From assembly GCF_036327755.1 (NCBI RefSeq), contig NZ_CP109596.1, positions 3,472,001 through 3,536,000 on the forward strand: a stretch of DNA of 64,000 nt, given 5' to 3'. Within the stretch, counting starts at the first letter, position 1; each line of letters begins with the position of its first letter. Source of the DNA: Nocardia sp. NBC_01503 (GTDB taxonomy: Bacteria; Actinomycetota; Actinomycetes; Mycobacteriales; Mycobacteriaceae). The translations under genes and the position numbers were made by a program. The notes under the pieces were generated by a model. That model worked only from the letters and a program-made list of their open reading frames with translations, was not told where the DNA came from and did not search any database. Shown piece by piece: positions 17,102 to 25,536 of this stretch.

Positions 17102-18625
17102 ATGAGTGCGCCGAGAACTACCCTGGCTCGGGTGACCGATGAGGATGTGCGGGAAAGACCGCGGGGTCCGGTCTCGGTAGGCGGGGGCGGGTTCGGGTCG
17201 CTCACTCCTGAGTGGGCCCGGGTGTTGTTCTTCGTGGCGGCCAGGGCTTCGGCCATTGTGCTGTTGATTATTTTCGCCGTGGTGTTCGGGACGCTGTTGG
17301 CCGCGGGGAGTGGGCTTTCGGGTGCGTCGGGGGCGATATCGGCGAGCTGGCTTGCGGTGCATCAGGTTCCGCTGACCATCGGCCGGACCTCGATCGGACT
17401 GTGGCCGCTGCTGCCGACCGGGCTGATGCTGTGGCTGGTGGCGCGCGACTGCGCCCGGGCCGCCGATCACTGTGCGGCCGAAGGGGATTGCACCCCGGTG
17501 GATCTGGCCTGGATCGCGGGTGCGGCGACCGGCGGGCCGCTGCTGGTGACCGCGGTCTGCCTGGCGGTGGCCGATGACGCTTCCGCTGTGGTGGCCTTGC
17601 AGCCGCCGAATACCCTGGTCGCCTTCGCCTGGGTGATCGGTTTGCACCTGCTCGCGGTGATCGCCGGTGTGGGCGTGCGGCATTGGCGTGATTTCACCGA
17701 TCTGCTGCCGATTCCCCTGCCGCACTGGGTGGTTCCGGGGATGCGAGCCGGGATGCGTTCGGTGTGGCGGCTGCTCGGTGTGGCCGCTGTACTCACCGTG
17801 GTGTCGTTCGTCGTGCACTGGTCGCGGATCGGTGACACCTATCATTCGGCCGGAAATTTCGCGGGCGCACTGGGTTTGACGCTGCTGTCGCTGGCCTATC
17901 TGCCCAATGCGCTGATCGATGCGGTGAGCGTGCTGCTCGGCGGCCAGGTGCGGATCGGCGCGGGGTCGCTGAGTCTGTTCGGCATCGACGGCGCGCCCGT
18001 CCCGGCGGTACCGGTGCTGGCGGCCGTACCGTCCGGCCCGGTCGCGGCCTGGTGGCTGGTCTTTCTCATCGCTCCGGCGGCCGTCGGCGTGCTCGGCGGC
18101 CTGGACTGCGGCCGCGGTACCGATGACCGCCCCACCGCGCCGTGGGCGACGCTCACCGCCGCCGCCTCGGCCGCGGTGCTGATCGCGCTGCTCGGTGCCG
18201 TGGCCGGTGGTGAGCTCGGCACCTTCGGCTGGATCGGCCCCGATGCCTTGATCGCGGCGGTGCTGGCCTTTCTCTGGTTCGCCGCCACCGGTTATGTCGG
18301 CATGCTCGGCGCGCGCTGGTTCGCCCCCGTCGAGGTGCCTGCGGCCGAATACGACTACGACGACAATGAATACGACACCGAGTACGAGGACGACGGCTAC
18401 GACGGCGAGTACGCCGAGGACGACTACTACGAGGACGACGAGTACGACGACTACTACGACGATGACGATCCGGGTCATGTGGTCGAGGTCGACGGCGAAC
18501 TCCTGGACGAACCCGACGCCCTCGACCACGAACCGCACGCCGAATCGGCGGAGAACTCCGACATAGTCGACGCCGAAGTGGTAGAGGGAGACCTGCCGGA
18601 CAACCCTGAAGTGGACGGTCGTTAG
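17102..18625 (+). CDS. perM: PerM-like polytopic membrane protein (DUF6350) with acidic Asp/Tyr tail
   Basis: About 507 aa, with around nine to ten hydrophobic segments from residue 45 to 410, matching the DUF6350 family. The syntenic M. tuberculosis protein is PerM (Rv0955), reported to stabilise the divisome protein FtsB and to be needed for persistence (literature). The last 80 residues are striking: a run of Asp, Glu and Tyr (DYDDNEYDTEYEDDGYDG and onward, encoded at 18346-18470) followed by more acidic sequence. Such a tail is likely disordered, cytosolic and strongly negative. The ATG at 17102 (MSAPRTTLARV) is preferred over 17078; no strong ribosome site is seen. A terminator separates it from the upstream gene, and purN follows after 63 nt. 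Confidence 0.82.
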   Translation: MSAPRTTLARVTDEDVRERPRGPVSVGGGGFGSLTPEWARVLFFVAARASAIVLLIIFAVVFGTLLAAGSGLSGASGAISASWLAVHQVPLTIGRTSIGLWPLLPTGLMLWLVARDCARAADHCAAEGDCTPVDLAWIAGAATGGPLLVTAVCLAVADDASAVVALQPPNTLVAFAWVIGLHLLAVIAGVGVRHWRDFTDLLPIPLPHWVVPGMRAGMRSVWRLLGVAAVLTVVSFVVHWSRIGDTYHSAGNFAGALGLTLLSLAYLPNALIDAVSVLLGGQVRIGAGSLSLFGIDGAPVPAVPVLAAVPSGPVAAWWLVFLIAPAAVGVLGGLDCGRGTDDRPTAPWATLTAAASAAVLIALLGAVAGGELGTFGWIGPDALIAAVLAFLWFAATGYVGMLGARWFAPVEVPAAEYDYDDNEYDTEYEDDGYDGEYAEDDYYEDDEYDDYYDDDDPGHVVEVDGELLDEPDALDHEPHAESAENSDIVDAEVVEGDLPDNPEVDGR

Positions 18626-18688
18626 GCTCTAGGGCGGCGGATCGCATTCCGCCGTTCCCTTTCCGCCCGATACCCAGGGAGTAGTGCG

Positions 18689-19342
18689 CTGAGCTCCACG
18701 CCCACCCAGCTGCTACCGCCGTCCGCGCCCGCGACGGTCGTCGTGCTCGCCTCCGGCACCGGTTCGCTGCTGCGTTCGCTGCTCGAAGCGACTCGGGAGC
18801 CGGGTTATCCGGCCCGGGTCGTCGCCGTCGGCGTGGATCGCGATTGCGCGGCCCTCGATCATGCCGAGGCCTTCGACGTTTCGTCGTTCATGGTCGAGTT
18901 GAGCGATTTCGAGGATCGCGCGGCCTGGGATCAGGCGCTGACCGAGATCGTCGACGCGTTCTCGCCGGATCTGGTGGTCTCGGCCGGGTTCATGAAGATC
19001 CTCGGCCCCCGCTTCATGCAGCGGTTCGGTGGCCGGATCATCAATACCCATCCGGCGCTGCTGCCCGCCTTCCCGGGCGCGCACGGGGTGCGGGACGCAC
19101 TGGCCTACGGCGTGCGGGTGACCGGTTCGACCGTGCACCTGGTGGATTCCGGCGTGGATACCGGACCGATCCTGGCGCAGGAGGCGGTCGAGGTGCTGCC
19201 CGGTGACGACGAGGCGGCGCTGCATGAGCGCATCAAGGTTGTGGAGCGCCGGCTGCTGGCGGAGACCGTCGCAGCCGTCGCGGTCCGAGGCATTGTCTCC
19301 GATGGACGAAAGGCAGTTATCCCGAATGAGGTTCTCCGGTGA
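18689..19342 (+). CDS. purN: Phosphoribosylglycinamide formyltransferase, apparent CTG start
   Basis: Third step of purine synthesis: formyl transfer from 10-formyl-THF to GAR. The protein shows [16 protein letters not shown] (GAR phosphate loop), [13 protein letters not shown], the catalytic Asn-His pair in [22 protein letters not shown], and [15 protein letters not shown]. The first ATG/GTG/TTG in frame is GTG at 18743, inside the first beta strand, which would delete conserved residues. Reading upstream in the same frame gives [15 protein letters not shown], as in M. tuberculosis PurN, back to a CTG at 18689 with AGGGAG seven nt before it. I therefore propose CTG initiation (217 aa). It overlaps purH by 4 nt (GTGA). 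Confidence 0.88.
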   Translation: MSSTPTQLLPPSAPATVVVLASGTGSLLRSLLEATREPGYPARVVAVGVDRDCAALDHAEAFDVSSFMVELSDFEDRAAWDQALTEIVDAFSPDLVVSAGFMKILGPRFMQRFGGRIINTHPALLPAFPGAHGVRDALAYGVRVTGSTVHLVDSGVDTGPILAQEAVEVLPGDDEAALHERIKVVERRLLAETVAAVAVRGIVSDGRKAVIPNEVLR

Positions 19343-20925
19343 GTGAGCGTAAGCCGATCAAGCGGGCCCTGGTAAGCGTCTACGACAAGACCGGTCTGAT
19401 CGAATTGGCCTCCGGTCTGCACGCTGCGGGCGTGGAGCTGGTCTCGACCGGTTCGACCGCCGGCAAGATCGCCGATGCCGGCATCCCGGTCACCAAAGTC
19501 GAAGACCTGACCGGTTTTCCGGAGACCCTGGATGGCCGCGTCAAGACGCTGCACCCGCGCGTGCACGCCGGCATTCTGGCCGACACCCGCAAGGATGAGC
19601 ACCTGGATCAGCTCGTCGAACTCGGTGTCGAGGCCTTCCAGCTGGTCGTGGTGAACCTGTACCCGTTCACCCAGACCGTGGCCAGTGGCGCGAGCGTCGA
19701 CGAATCGGTCGAGCAGATCGATATCGGCGGACCGTCCATGGTGCGCGCCGCGGCCAAGAACCACCCCTCCGTCGCGGTGGTCGTGGACACCAATGAGTAC
19801 GACAGCGTGCTGAAGGCGGTGCAGGGCGGCGGTTTCACCTTCGCCGAGCGAACCGCTTTGGCCGCCAAGGCTTTCCAACACACCGCCAGCTACGATGTGG
19901 CCGTCGCCAGCTGGATGACCAGCGTCGCGGTCCCGGCCGCCGAGGCCGCCGACGGCGTGGAATCCGATGCGTCGCAGCGTTTCCCGGCCTGGGTCGGCGC
20001 GACCTGGAACCGTGATTCAGTGCTGCGCTACGGCGAGAACCCGCATCAGGGCGCGGCGCTGTACACCAGCGAGGCCGGTGCGCAGGGTCTGGCGCAGGCG
20101 AAGCAGTTGCACGGCAAGGAGATGTCGTACAACAACTACACCGATGCCGATGCCGCCTGGCGTGCCGCGTTCGACTTCGACGAGCCCGCGGTCGCGATCA
20201 TCAAGCACGCCAACCCGTGTGGTGTCGCGGTGGCGTCGGATATCGCGCAGGCGCATCGCAAGGCGCACGCCACCGATCCGGTCAGCGCGTACGGCGGCGT
20301 CATCGCGGCCAATCGTGAGGTGAGTGTGGAGATGGCCGAGCAGGTCGCGGAGATCTTCACCGAGGTCATCGTCGCGCCCGGTTACGCCAATGGTGCGGTG
20401 GAAGTGTTGCAGCGCAAGAAGAATGTGCGCGTACTCGTCGCCACCCCGGCCCAGCGCAAGGGTGTGGAGCTGCGCCCGGTCAGCGGCGGACTGCTGCTGC
20501 AGGACCGTGACATCCTCGATGCCGAGGGTGACAGCGCGGCCGACTGGACCCTCGCCGCCGGCGAGGCCGCCGACGAGCAGACCCTCGCCGATCTCGAATT
20601 CGCCTGGCGGGCTTGCCGTTCGGTGAAGTCGAACGCGATCCTGCTGGCGCACGACGGTGCGGCCGTCGGTGTGGGTATGGGGCAGGTCAACCGGGTCGAC
20701 TCCTGCAAGCTGGCCGTGGACCGCGCCGGTGAGCGCGCCCAGGGTTCGGTGGCTGCCTCCGACGCGTTCTTCCCGTTCTCGGACGGTCCGCAGATTCTGG
20801 TCGCCGCGGGCGTGCGCGCCATCGTGCAGCCCGGTGGATCGATCCGTGACAAGGACACCATCGAGCTGTGCAAGGAAGCCGGTGTCACCCTGTACCTGAC
20901 AGGTTCGCGCCACTTCGCGCACTGA
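19339..20925 (+). CDS. purH: Bifunctional AICAR transformylase / IMP cyclohydrolase
   Basis: Catalyses the last two steps of IMP synthesis, 528 aa. The N-terminal MGS-like cyclohydrolase domain has [36 protein letters not shown] and [16 protein letters not shown]. The C-terminal transformylase domain has [13 protein letters not shown], the catalytic KHANPCGVA (Lys-His), [11 protein letters not shown], and [31 protein letters not shown]. The GTG start at 19339 overlaps the purN stop, so the two are translationally coupled. A hairpin follows. Confidence 0.97.
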   Translation: MSERKPIKRALVSVYDKTGLIELASGLHAAGVELVSTGSTAGKIADAGIPVTKVEDLTGFPETLDGRVKTLHPRVHAGILADTRKDEHLDQLVELGVEAFQLVVVNLYPFTQTVASGASVDESVEQIDIGGPSMVRAAAKNHPSVAVVVDTNEYDSVLKAVQGGGFTFAERTALAAKAFQHTASYDVAVASWMTSVAVPAAEAADGVESDASQRFPAWVGATWNRDSVLRYGENPHQGAALYTSEAGAQGLAQAKQLHGKEMSYNNYTDADAAWRAAFDFDEPAVAIIKHANPCGVAVASDIAQAHRKAHATDPVSAYGGVIAANREVSVEMAEQVAEIFTEVIVAPGYANGAVEVLQRKKNVRVLVATPAQRKGVELRPVSGGLLLQDRDILDAEGDSAADWTLAAGEAADEQTLADLEFAWRACRSVKSNAILLAHDGAAVGVGMGQVNRVDSCKLAVDRAGERAQGSVAASDAFFPFSDGPQILVAAGVRAIVQPGGSIRDKDTIELCKEAGVTLYLTGSRHFAH

Positions 20926-20965
20926 GTGAAAGCCCTACGGGTGTAAAAGCTTTCAGGGCTCGTCC

Positions 20966-21005
20966 GGGCCGGTTGCAGATCGTGAAAGCGATCCGCAACC
21001 GGCCC
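20966..21005. terminator. Hairpin after purH
   Basis: GGGCCGGTTGC (20966-20976) pairs with GCAACCGGCCC (20995-21005), and an inner GATCG/CGATC extends the stem, leaving a short AT-rich loop. It lies between convergent purH and the lipoprotein gene and may serve both. Confidence 0.75.
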
Positions 21006-21030
21006 TGTGCTTTTCGAACCCGTATTGGGA

Positions 21031-21492
21031 CTACTTGCCGCTCAACACTTCTCGGTCACCCAGCGGGGACTTCAGCTGGATCTGCAGGCTGCCGAAGACG
21101 GCGATCATGGTGCACATGCGGCCCACCGCGTCGGCGCGGGTGCCCGAGCGCAGGGCGATCGTGACACTCTTGGCGGTCTCGGTGGTGGTGACGTCCACGC
21201 CGTAGCATTCGGGCGAGCCGGTGGTGAAGTTGACGGCGATCTTGTCATCCGCCAGGCGGGTCCAGCTGTCGAATTGCAGTGGATGCGGGTTCACAATGCC
21301 TGGGTCGGCGGTGAATTCGCGGCCCAGTTGCCCCTGCGGCGCCTCGGTGGGGGCCGGGTCGGCGCTGGTGGTGCCGGTGCCGGTTGTTGTTTTGTCGCCA
21401 GTCTTTTCGGTGTCGCCGCAGGCCGCGAGGGTCAGGCTCAGCAGGGCGGCGACGGCGGTGGCGGTGAGGCGGCGGCCTCGGGTCCCGTACAT
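21031..21492 (-). CDS. Small lipoprotein of unknown function
   Basis: About 153 aa. A signal peptide with lipobox (LLSLTLAAC) places the mature N-terminus at a lipidated Cys near residue 24. A Thr/Gly/Pro-rich linker follows, then a globular domain with two Cys (SPECYGVDV and AVGRMCTMIAVFG) that may form a disulfide. The arrangement resembles mycobacterial exported lipoproteins that are DUF-level only. The start could be 21501 or 21492 (MYGTRGRRL); I prefer the latter. It converges on purH. No function can be assigned. Confidence 0.75.
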   Translation of the reverse strand: MYGTRGRRLTATAVAALLSLTLAACGDTEKTGDKTTTGTGTTSADPAPTEAPQGQLGREFTADPGIVNPHPLQFDSWTRLADDKIAVNFTTGSPECYGVDVTTTETAKSVTIALRSGTRADAVGRMCTMIAVFGSLQIQLKSPLGDREVLSGK

Positions 21493-21696
21493 GCGGACCA
21501 CCCTAACGGTCAGACCGGTCGGGGCGGATATGGACGTATAGCGAACTCCCAGCGACAGTGAGCCAAATTATCCGGGGACTCGGCGCGTAATCCGCACCCG
21601 GACCGGGGCGGGAGCAGTAACCTCGGTAGGAGATGTGCGAATGCACTTACGCGCCATCGAATTATCTGTAGCTCTCCCCTCCGGAAAGGACCCACC

Positions 21697-22260
21697 ATGG
21701 GCGACGCATTGAAGGTTGGCGAAGAACTTGGTCTCGGACAGTCGCTCGTGGGCGGCGCGTACTCCCTGACTCTGCAAGATGATGGCAACCTGGTGCTGGC
21801 CGATCCCAGCGGCAAGGTCGAGTGGGCGTCGGCCACCAACGGCAAGGGCGTGAAGCGCGCGGCGCTGCAGGCGGACGGCAACTTCGTCCTCTACAGCGAC
21901 AGCGGCGCCGAATGGTCCACCGAGACCAATGGCAAGTCCGTCGATCGCCTGGTCGTGCAGCCGGACCGCAATGTGGTCCTCTACGGTGACGGCGGGGCCG
22001 TCTGGTCCACCGGCACCAACACGGACAACCCGATCGCGGCTCCGGTCGAAGAGGTCGCCACCCAGGCCGCGGCCGTCGAGGACGCGCCCCCGCCGCCGCC
22101 CCCGGCCGCCCAGACCTACACGGTCGAGCCCGGCGACACCCTGTGGGCGATCGCCGAGCGCTTCTACGGTGACGGCAACCGCTACCAGCAGATCGCCGAC
22201 GCCAACGGCATCCCCAACCCGGATGCCATCAACGCCGGTCAGGTCCTGACCATCCCGTAA
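21697..22260 (+). CDS. B-lectin plus LysM domain protein, no signal peptide
   Basis: About 187 aa. The first 110 residues form a bulb-type (monocot mannose-binding) lectin domain with three repeats of the QxDxNxVxY site: LQDDGNLVLAD, LQADGNFVLYS and VQPDRNVVLYG. The first repeat has Asp in place of the terminal Tyr and the third has Arg for Gly, so site two looks most intact. After an Ala/Pro linker (PPPPPPAAQ), a C-terminal LysM domain follows (YTVEPGDTLWAIAERFYGDGN to IPNPDAINAGQVLTIP). LysM would bind peptidoglycan and the lectin a mannose-type glycan. No Sec or Tat signal is seen. The start follows GGAAAGGAC, a good ribosome site. Confidence 0.88.
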   Translation: MGDALKVGEELGLGQSLVGGAYSLTLQDDGNLVLADPSGKVEWASATNGKGVKRAALQADGNFVLYSDSGAEWSTETNGKSVDRLVVQPDRNVVLYGDGGAVWSTGTNTDNPIAAPVEEVATQAAAVEDAPPPPPPAAQTYTVEPGDTLWAIAERFYGDGNRYQQIADANGIPNPDAINAGQVLTIP

Positions 22261-22286
22261 GTCGCGGCGCCGCAACACAGCTGAAC

Positions 22287-22316
22287 GAGTCCCCGAGTGC
22301 GAGCACTCGGGGACTC
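22287..22316 (+). terminator. Hairpin after the lectin-LysM gene
   Basis: GAGTCCCCGAGTGC (22287-22300) is followed after 2 nt by its exact reverse complement GCACTCGGGGACTC (22303-22316). Confidence 0.75.
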
Positions 22317-22407
22317 TGCTTATGCGGGGGAGGGACTCTTCGAGTCCCAGGGGCTCCGCCTCCGCACCTCACCGGCGCGGCGGGCTCGCTTCCTACCTCG
22401 ATTTGCC

Positions 22408-22441
22408 TTGCGCCCCCGATACGAAAGCATCGGGGGCGCAA
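22408..22441. terminator. Second hairpin, between the lectin gene and rpsR
   Basis: TTGCGCCCCCGAT (22408-22420) pairs perfectly with ATCGGGGGCGCAA (22429-22441). TGTTTTTC follows on the plus strand. It is 25 nt downstream of the rpsR stop and probably ends the ribosomal operon on the minus strand as well. Confidence 0.75.
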
Positions 22442-22466
22442 TGTTTTTCACTGCCCGGGAGCTGCG

Positions 22467-22724
22467 TCAGCGGCTCGTGGTGAAGGGGAGCAGCGCCATT
22501 TCGCGGGCGTTCTTCACGGCAATGGCGACCTGGCGCTGTTGCTGGGGGGTGAGGCCGGTGACGCGGCGGCTGCGGATTTTGCCGCGGTCGGAGATGAACG
22601 TGCGGAGCAGGTTCACGTCCTTGTAGTCGACGGTCTCGACGCCGGCGGCGATCAGTGGGTTCTTCTTGGGTTTGCGGCCCTGCTCGGCGCGGGCCTTCTT
22701 CGAGGGTGCTCGCTTCACTGCCAT
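22467..22724 (-). CDS. rpsR: 30S ribosomal protein S18, zinc-independent paralogue
   Basis: 85 aa, with the S18 core [50 protein letters not shown]. It lacks the Cys ligands of the zinc-binding form, as expected of the C-minus paralogue used under zinc starvation. It is the last gene of rpmB-rpmG-rpsN-rpsR, 34 nt after rpsN, and should be under the Zur-like operator at 23604-23618. Confidence 0.93.
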   Translation of the reverse strand: MAVKRAPSKKARAEQGRKPKKNPLIAAGVETVDYKDVNLLRTFISDRGKIRSRRVTGLTPQQQRQVAIAVKNAREMALLPFTTSR

Positions 22725-22758
22725 GTCAGCGGTTCCTTCTCACGAGATCTGTGGGTGG

Positions 22759-23166
22759 TTACCAGCTCGATTTATGTACACCGGGCAGTTCTCCGCGGTG
22801 AGCCATTTCGCGTACGCGTATGCGCGAAAGGCCGAACTTGCGGAGATGACCACGTGGGCGTCCATCCGCGGCGTCCCGATTGCGCAATCGTACCGGACTG
22901 GCATCGCGCGGCAGCCGCGCCAGGGCCGCGTACAACTCGCCTACGCTTCGCTCCGGCTGTTCGCGGCCCTGGTGACCCCGTTTCTTCTCTCCCTCCGCTC
23001 CTCCGCTGCGCTCCCCCGCTCCACTCGGTCCAGAAACGGGGCGGGCCGCGAACTCCAGGGCGGACTGTTTGCGGATCAGCTCCTTGAGTTCGGCGCGTCG
23101 AGCTGCGTACCTGGCCACTATCTCTTTGCGCTGCTCGTTCTTGACGATCTTCGACTTCTTCGCCAT
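22759..23166 (-). CDS. rpsN: 30S ribosomal protein S14 (C-minus) interrupted in frame by a palindromic repeat
   Basis: Zinc-independent S14 of the long 101-aa class, here 135 aa. The N-terminus ([31 protein letters not shown]) and C-terminus ([28 protein letters not shown], ending PGVHKSSW) are normal. Between them lies an extra segment of about 34 residues (from [18 protein letters not shown] to [14 protein letters not shown]) encoded by family A palindromic repeat copy 4. The inserted DNA keeps the frame open with no stop. The insertion falls in the family's variable linker (about residues 38-75), so the protein may still assemble into ribosomes. The Zur-like box upstream of rpmB should control it. 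Confidence 0.92.
   Translation of the reverse strand: MAKKSKIVKNEQRKEIVARYAARRAELKELIRKQSALEFAARPVSGPSGAGERSGGAEGEKKRGHQGREQPERSVGELYAALARLPRDASPVRLRNRDAADGRPRGHLRKFGLSRIRVREMAHRGELPGVHKSSW
22959..23053. repeat. Palindromic element, family A, copy 4, inside rpsN
   Basis: Perfect 11-bp terminal inverted repeats GTTCGCGGCCC (22959-22969) and GGGCCGCGAAC (23043-23053), and a perfect inner stem CCCCGTTTCT (22976-22985) with AGAAACGGGG (23032-23041). On the minus strand the core is almost identical to copy 3 at 7379-7471, and the tail after it (CCGGAGCGAAGCGTAGG) resembles that of copy 1. It lies wholly within the coding frame of rpsN. Confidence 0.88.
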
Positions 23167-23167
23167 G

Positions 23168-23338
23168 TCAACGGCTTTCGCGGAAGTCGACGTGCCTGCG
23201 AACCCTCGGGTCGTACTTGCGCAGGGTCATGCGGTCGGGGTCGTTGCGCCGGTTCTTGCGGGTGACGTAGGTGTAGCCGGTTCCGGCGGTGGAGACGAGT
23301 TTGACGATCGGCCGGAGTTCGGTCGATTTCGATGCCAT
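23168..23338 (-). CDS. rpmG: 50S ribosomal protein L33, zinc-independent
   Basis: A 56-aa protein beginning [20 protein letters not shown] and ending VDFRESR. The L33 core ([23 protein letters not shown]) is clear and there are no Cys residues, so it is the C-minus form. It sits between rpmB and rpsN; its TGA and the rpsN ATG are one nucleotide apart, indicating translational coupling. Confidence 0.95.
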   Translation of the reverse strand: MASKSTELRPIVKLVSTAGTGYTYVTRKNRRNDPDRMTLRKYDPRVRRHVDFRESR

Positions 23339-23348
23339 CTGATGCTCC

Positions 23349-23585
23349 TCAGATCTTCTGGCCGCTGGCGCGCAGCCGGGCGACGACCGCTTCGATGCCG
23401 TCGCGGTCGATGGTCTTGACGCCCTTGGTGGAGACGTTCAGCGTGATGCGTCGGTCCTCGCTGGGCAGGTAGTAGGTCTTGCGCTGGATATTGGGGTTCC
23501 AGCGCCGGTTGGTCCGGGTGTGTGAGTGTGAAACGGACTTGCCGAAGCCGGGTTTGCGCCCGGTGACCTGGCAGATGGCCGACAT
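23349..23585 (-). CDS. rpmB: 50S ribosomal protein L28, C-minus paralogue
   Basis: 78 aa, [32 protein letters not shown] onward, an ordinary L28. Only one Cys remains, so the zinc-binding pairs of the C-plus form are missing. The ATG at 23585 follows GGGTGG. It is the first gene of the Zur-type ribosomal operon and lies 18 nt from the Zur-like box. Confidence 0.95.
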   Translation of the reverse strand: MSAICQVTGRKPGFGKSVSHSHTRTNRRWNPNIQRKTYYLPSEDRRITLNVSTKGVKTIDRDGIEAVVARLRASGQKI

Positions 23586-23603
23586 ATCCACCCTTTCTGC
23601 AGA

Positions 23604-23618
23604 TGACAATCATTTTCG
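23604..23618. promoter_or_regulatory. Zur-like box for the rpmB-rpmG-rpsN-rpsR operon
   Basis: TGACAATCATTTTCG is an imperfect inverted repeat resembling the actinobacterial Zur operator (TGAAAATNATTTTCA type). It lies between divergent rpmB and mrf. Binding of zinc-loaded Zur would keep the zinc-independent ribosomal genes off. Confidence 0.75.
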
Positions 23619-23658
23619 ACAACGGGTTTATTCCAATGTACGCTGAGCCCCCTGTAAA

Positions 23659-23673
23659 TGAAAATCGTTGTCG
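23659..23673. promoter_or_regulatory. Zur-like box for the mrf-rpmE-rpmF operon
   Basis: TGAAAATCGTTGTCG, the second imperfect palindrome of the same type, 55 bp from the first and 13 nt before the mrf start. The pair suggests coordinate control of both divergent operons. Confidence 0.75.
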
Positions 23674-23685
23674 AAAGGGGATCCG

Positions 23686-25020
23686 GTGGATGACCGAACA
23701 CCCGTGCTGGTGATCGCCGGTCTGCCCGGCCGCGCCGCCGAAGGCGTACTGCGCGCGGCCGAGCGGCTCGGCTCCGAGCTGGGCACCGTGGTGGTCCGGC
23801 ATGACCTCGCCGAACTGCGCGAGGGTGTGGTGCGCCGGACCGTGCACACCACACCGCTGCTGTCCGGCCGGCCGGTTCGCGAGGAGGTGAACGTGCTCGA
23901 ACTCGCGCACGGCTGCGTCTCGTGCACGCTGCGCGCGGATCTGCTGCCCTATCTCTGCGTACTGGCGCAACGTGATTCGGTGCGGCGCATTGTGCTCGCA
24001 CTGGATCCGGCCTTCGAGGCCGAGGCGGTCTGCCAGGCCATTCGGGATGTGGTGGTGAGCGGGGTGCCGGGCCGGGTGGATGGTCCGGCCGGGCGCGCCG
24101 TGCGTATCGAGGCGGTGCTCACCTGTGTCGATGCCCGGGACTGGCTGGCCGACGCGACCGGTGACGACACCCTGGCCGAGCGCGGCCACGCCACCGCCGA
24201 GGATGATCGCACCGTGGCCCAACTGGCGGTCGGTCAGGTCGAATTCGCCGATGCCCTACTGGGTTTCGATGGTGGAGCCGATCCGGATATCCGCATGCGA
24301 ACCGGTGCCGTGCTGGCTCGGCTGGCTCCGCGCGCACCGATCGCCTGGCTCGACGAGCCCGCCTCCCTCGGCGCGCACGCACACTCCGAAATGCTGCGCG
24401 CCGACGCGCTTTTCGGTCTGCTGGATCGGATTCCCGCCGATTCCCGTTGCGGTGCCGGCTTCGATCCGCATGCCTGCCTGCTGCGTGGCGAACCGCCGCT
24501 GGAGCCGGATTGCGGTGTGGCACTGGTGGAGTTCGACACCGACCGCCCCTTCCACCCGGACCGGCTGCACTCGGCGATCGACGTGCTGCTCGACGGCGTG
24601 GTGAGCGCGCGCGGCCGCATCTGGTTGGCGACGCAGCCGGATGAGGTGGTGTGGCTGGAGTCGGCGGGCGGTGGTCTGCGGATCGGTGGGGCCGGAAAAT
24701 GGCTGGCCGCAATGGCTTCCGAGGAGATCGCGCAGGTCGATCCGGAGCGGCAGCTGATGGCGTCCCTGCGCTGGCATGAGCACTTCGGTGACCGGCACAG
24801 CTCGCTGGTGATTCTGGTGCACGAGGCCGATGCGCAGGAGATCCGGCATGCCCTGCACTGGGCACTGGTCGACGAGGACGAATTGCGGCAGGTGCGGTTC
24901 GCCCCGGAGCGGGTGGCCGAGTGGGGTGATCCGTTCGGTGATCAACACGAGGAGCCCTGTGACACAACAAAATCCACGCCGGTGATCGGCGACGGCGGTT
25001 CCCGGCAACAGGAAAGGTGA
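23686..25020 (+). CDS. mrf: CobW/P47K-like protein, MRF homologue (ribosome hibernation factor)
   Basis: About 444 aa, COG0523-like, homologous along its length to M. tuberculosis Rv0106. In M. smegmatis the counterpart in the C-minus operon is MRF, which recruits protein Y to ribosomes during zinc starvation (literature; transfer to this gene is inference). Motifs: [19 protein letters not shown], a CxxC metal-binding-type loop, and a C-terminal CobW_C domain with [21 protein letters not shown]. The expected P-loop is degenerate: [20 protein letters not shown] has no GKT/S, as in Rv0106, so GTP hydrolysis is doubtful. The GTG at 23686 follows AGGGG. It heads an operon with rpmE and rpmF. Confidence 0.88.
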   Translation: MDDRTPVLVIAGLPGRAAEGVLRAAERLGSELGTVVVRHDLAELREGVVRRTVHTTPLLSGRPVREEVNVLELAHGCVSCTLRADLLPYLCVLAQRDSVRRIVLALDPAFEAEAVCQAIRDVVVSGVPGRVDGPAGRAVRIEAVLTCVDARDWLADATGDDTLAERGHATAEDDRTVAQLAVGQVEFADALLGFDGGADPDIRMRTGAVLARLAPRAPIAWLDEPASLGAHAHSEMLRADALFGLLDRIPADSRCGAGFDPHACLLRGEPPLEPDCGVALVEFDTDRPFHPDRLHSAIDVLLDGVVSARGRIWLATQPDEVVWLESAGGGLRIGGAGKWLAAMASEEIAQVDPERQLMASLRWHEHFGDRHSSLVILVHEADAQEIRHALHWALVDEDELRQVRFAPERVAEWGDPFGDQHEEPCDTTKSTPVIGDGGSRQQER

Positions 25021-25024
25021 TGTG

Positions 25025-25303
25025 ATGAAGGCAGGAATCCATCCCGACTACCATCCGGTGGTCTTCGAGGACGCGGGCACCGGAAAGCGTTTTCTGACCC
25101 GCTCCACCGCGACCTCGGATCGCACGATCGAATGGACGGACGGTAATTCATATCCGCTCATGGTGGTCGATGTGACCTCGGATTCGCATCCGTTCTGGAC
25201 GGGTTCACAGCGAGTCCTCGATACCGCGGGTCGCGTGGAGAAGTTCGAACGCCGCTATGGCAAACGCGTACGCGGCAATTCCATCGTGCAAGAGGAGAAT
25301 TGA
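25025..25303 (+). CDS. rpmE2: 50S ribosomal protein L31 type B
   Basis: About 92 aa: [20 protein letters not shown], then [19 protein letters not shown] and [26 protein letters not shown]. Type B L31 lacks the CxxC zinc site of type A and replaces it when zinc is scarce. It starts 4 nt after the mrf stop, with AAAGGTGATG as ribosome site, so the two are coupled. Confidence 0.95.
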   Translation: MKAGIHPDYHPVVFEDAGTGKRFLTRSTATSDRTIEWTDGNSYPLMVVDVTSDSHPFWTGSQRVLDTAGRVEKFERRYGKRVRGNSIVQEEN

Positions 25304-25304
25304 T

Positions 25305-25478
25305 ATGGCGGTGCCCAAGCGTCGAATATCGCGTTCGAATACCCGTAGTAGGCGTTCACAGTGGAAAGCTACTGCGCCCGATCTGATTTCGATCAAGGTC
25401 GGTGGCGTGGAGTATCGGATTCCGCGTAGGCTGTCGCGCGCGGTGCGGCGCGGGCTGTTGGATCCCGCGAAACTCTGA
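25305..25478 (+). CDS. rpmF: 50S ribosomal protein L32, zinc-independent
   Basis: 57 aa, [20 protein letters not shown] to [15 protein letters not shown]. The N-terminal L32 motif is standard and the Cys pairs of zinc-binding L32 are absent. AGAGGAG lies upstream; the ATG is 1 nt after the rpmE2 stop. It closes the mrf operon. Confidence 0.93.
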   Translation: MAVPKRRISRSNTRSRRSQWKATAPDLISIKVGGVEYRIPRRLSRAVRRGLLDPAKL

Positions 25479-25490
25479 TTCCGAACACGA

Positions 25491-25524
25491 CGACGCCGGG
25501 TGCTCATTCGAGCGCCCGGCGTCG
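25491..25524. terminator. Hairpin after rpmF
   Basis: CGACGCCGGG (25491-25500) pairs with CCCGGCGTCG (25515-25524), with GCTC/GAGC extending the stem inside around an ATTC loop. It lies between convergent rpmF and the small helical gene and may serve both. Confidence 0.75.
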
Positions 25525-25536
25525 GTTGTCGCGGTG

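Noticed and set aside
16025..18538. 837-codon minus-strand frame opposite the Rv0954-like and perM genes
   Set aside because: Spans two real genes and the terminator between them; no domain.
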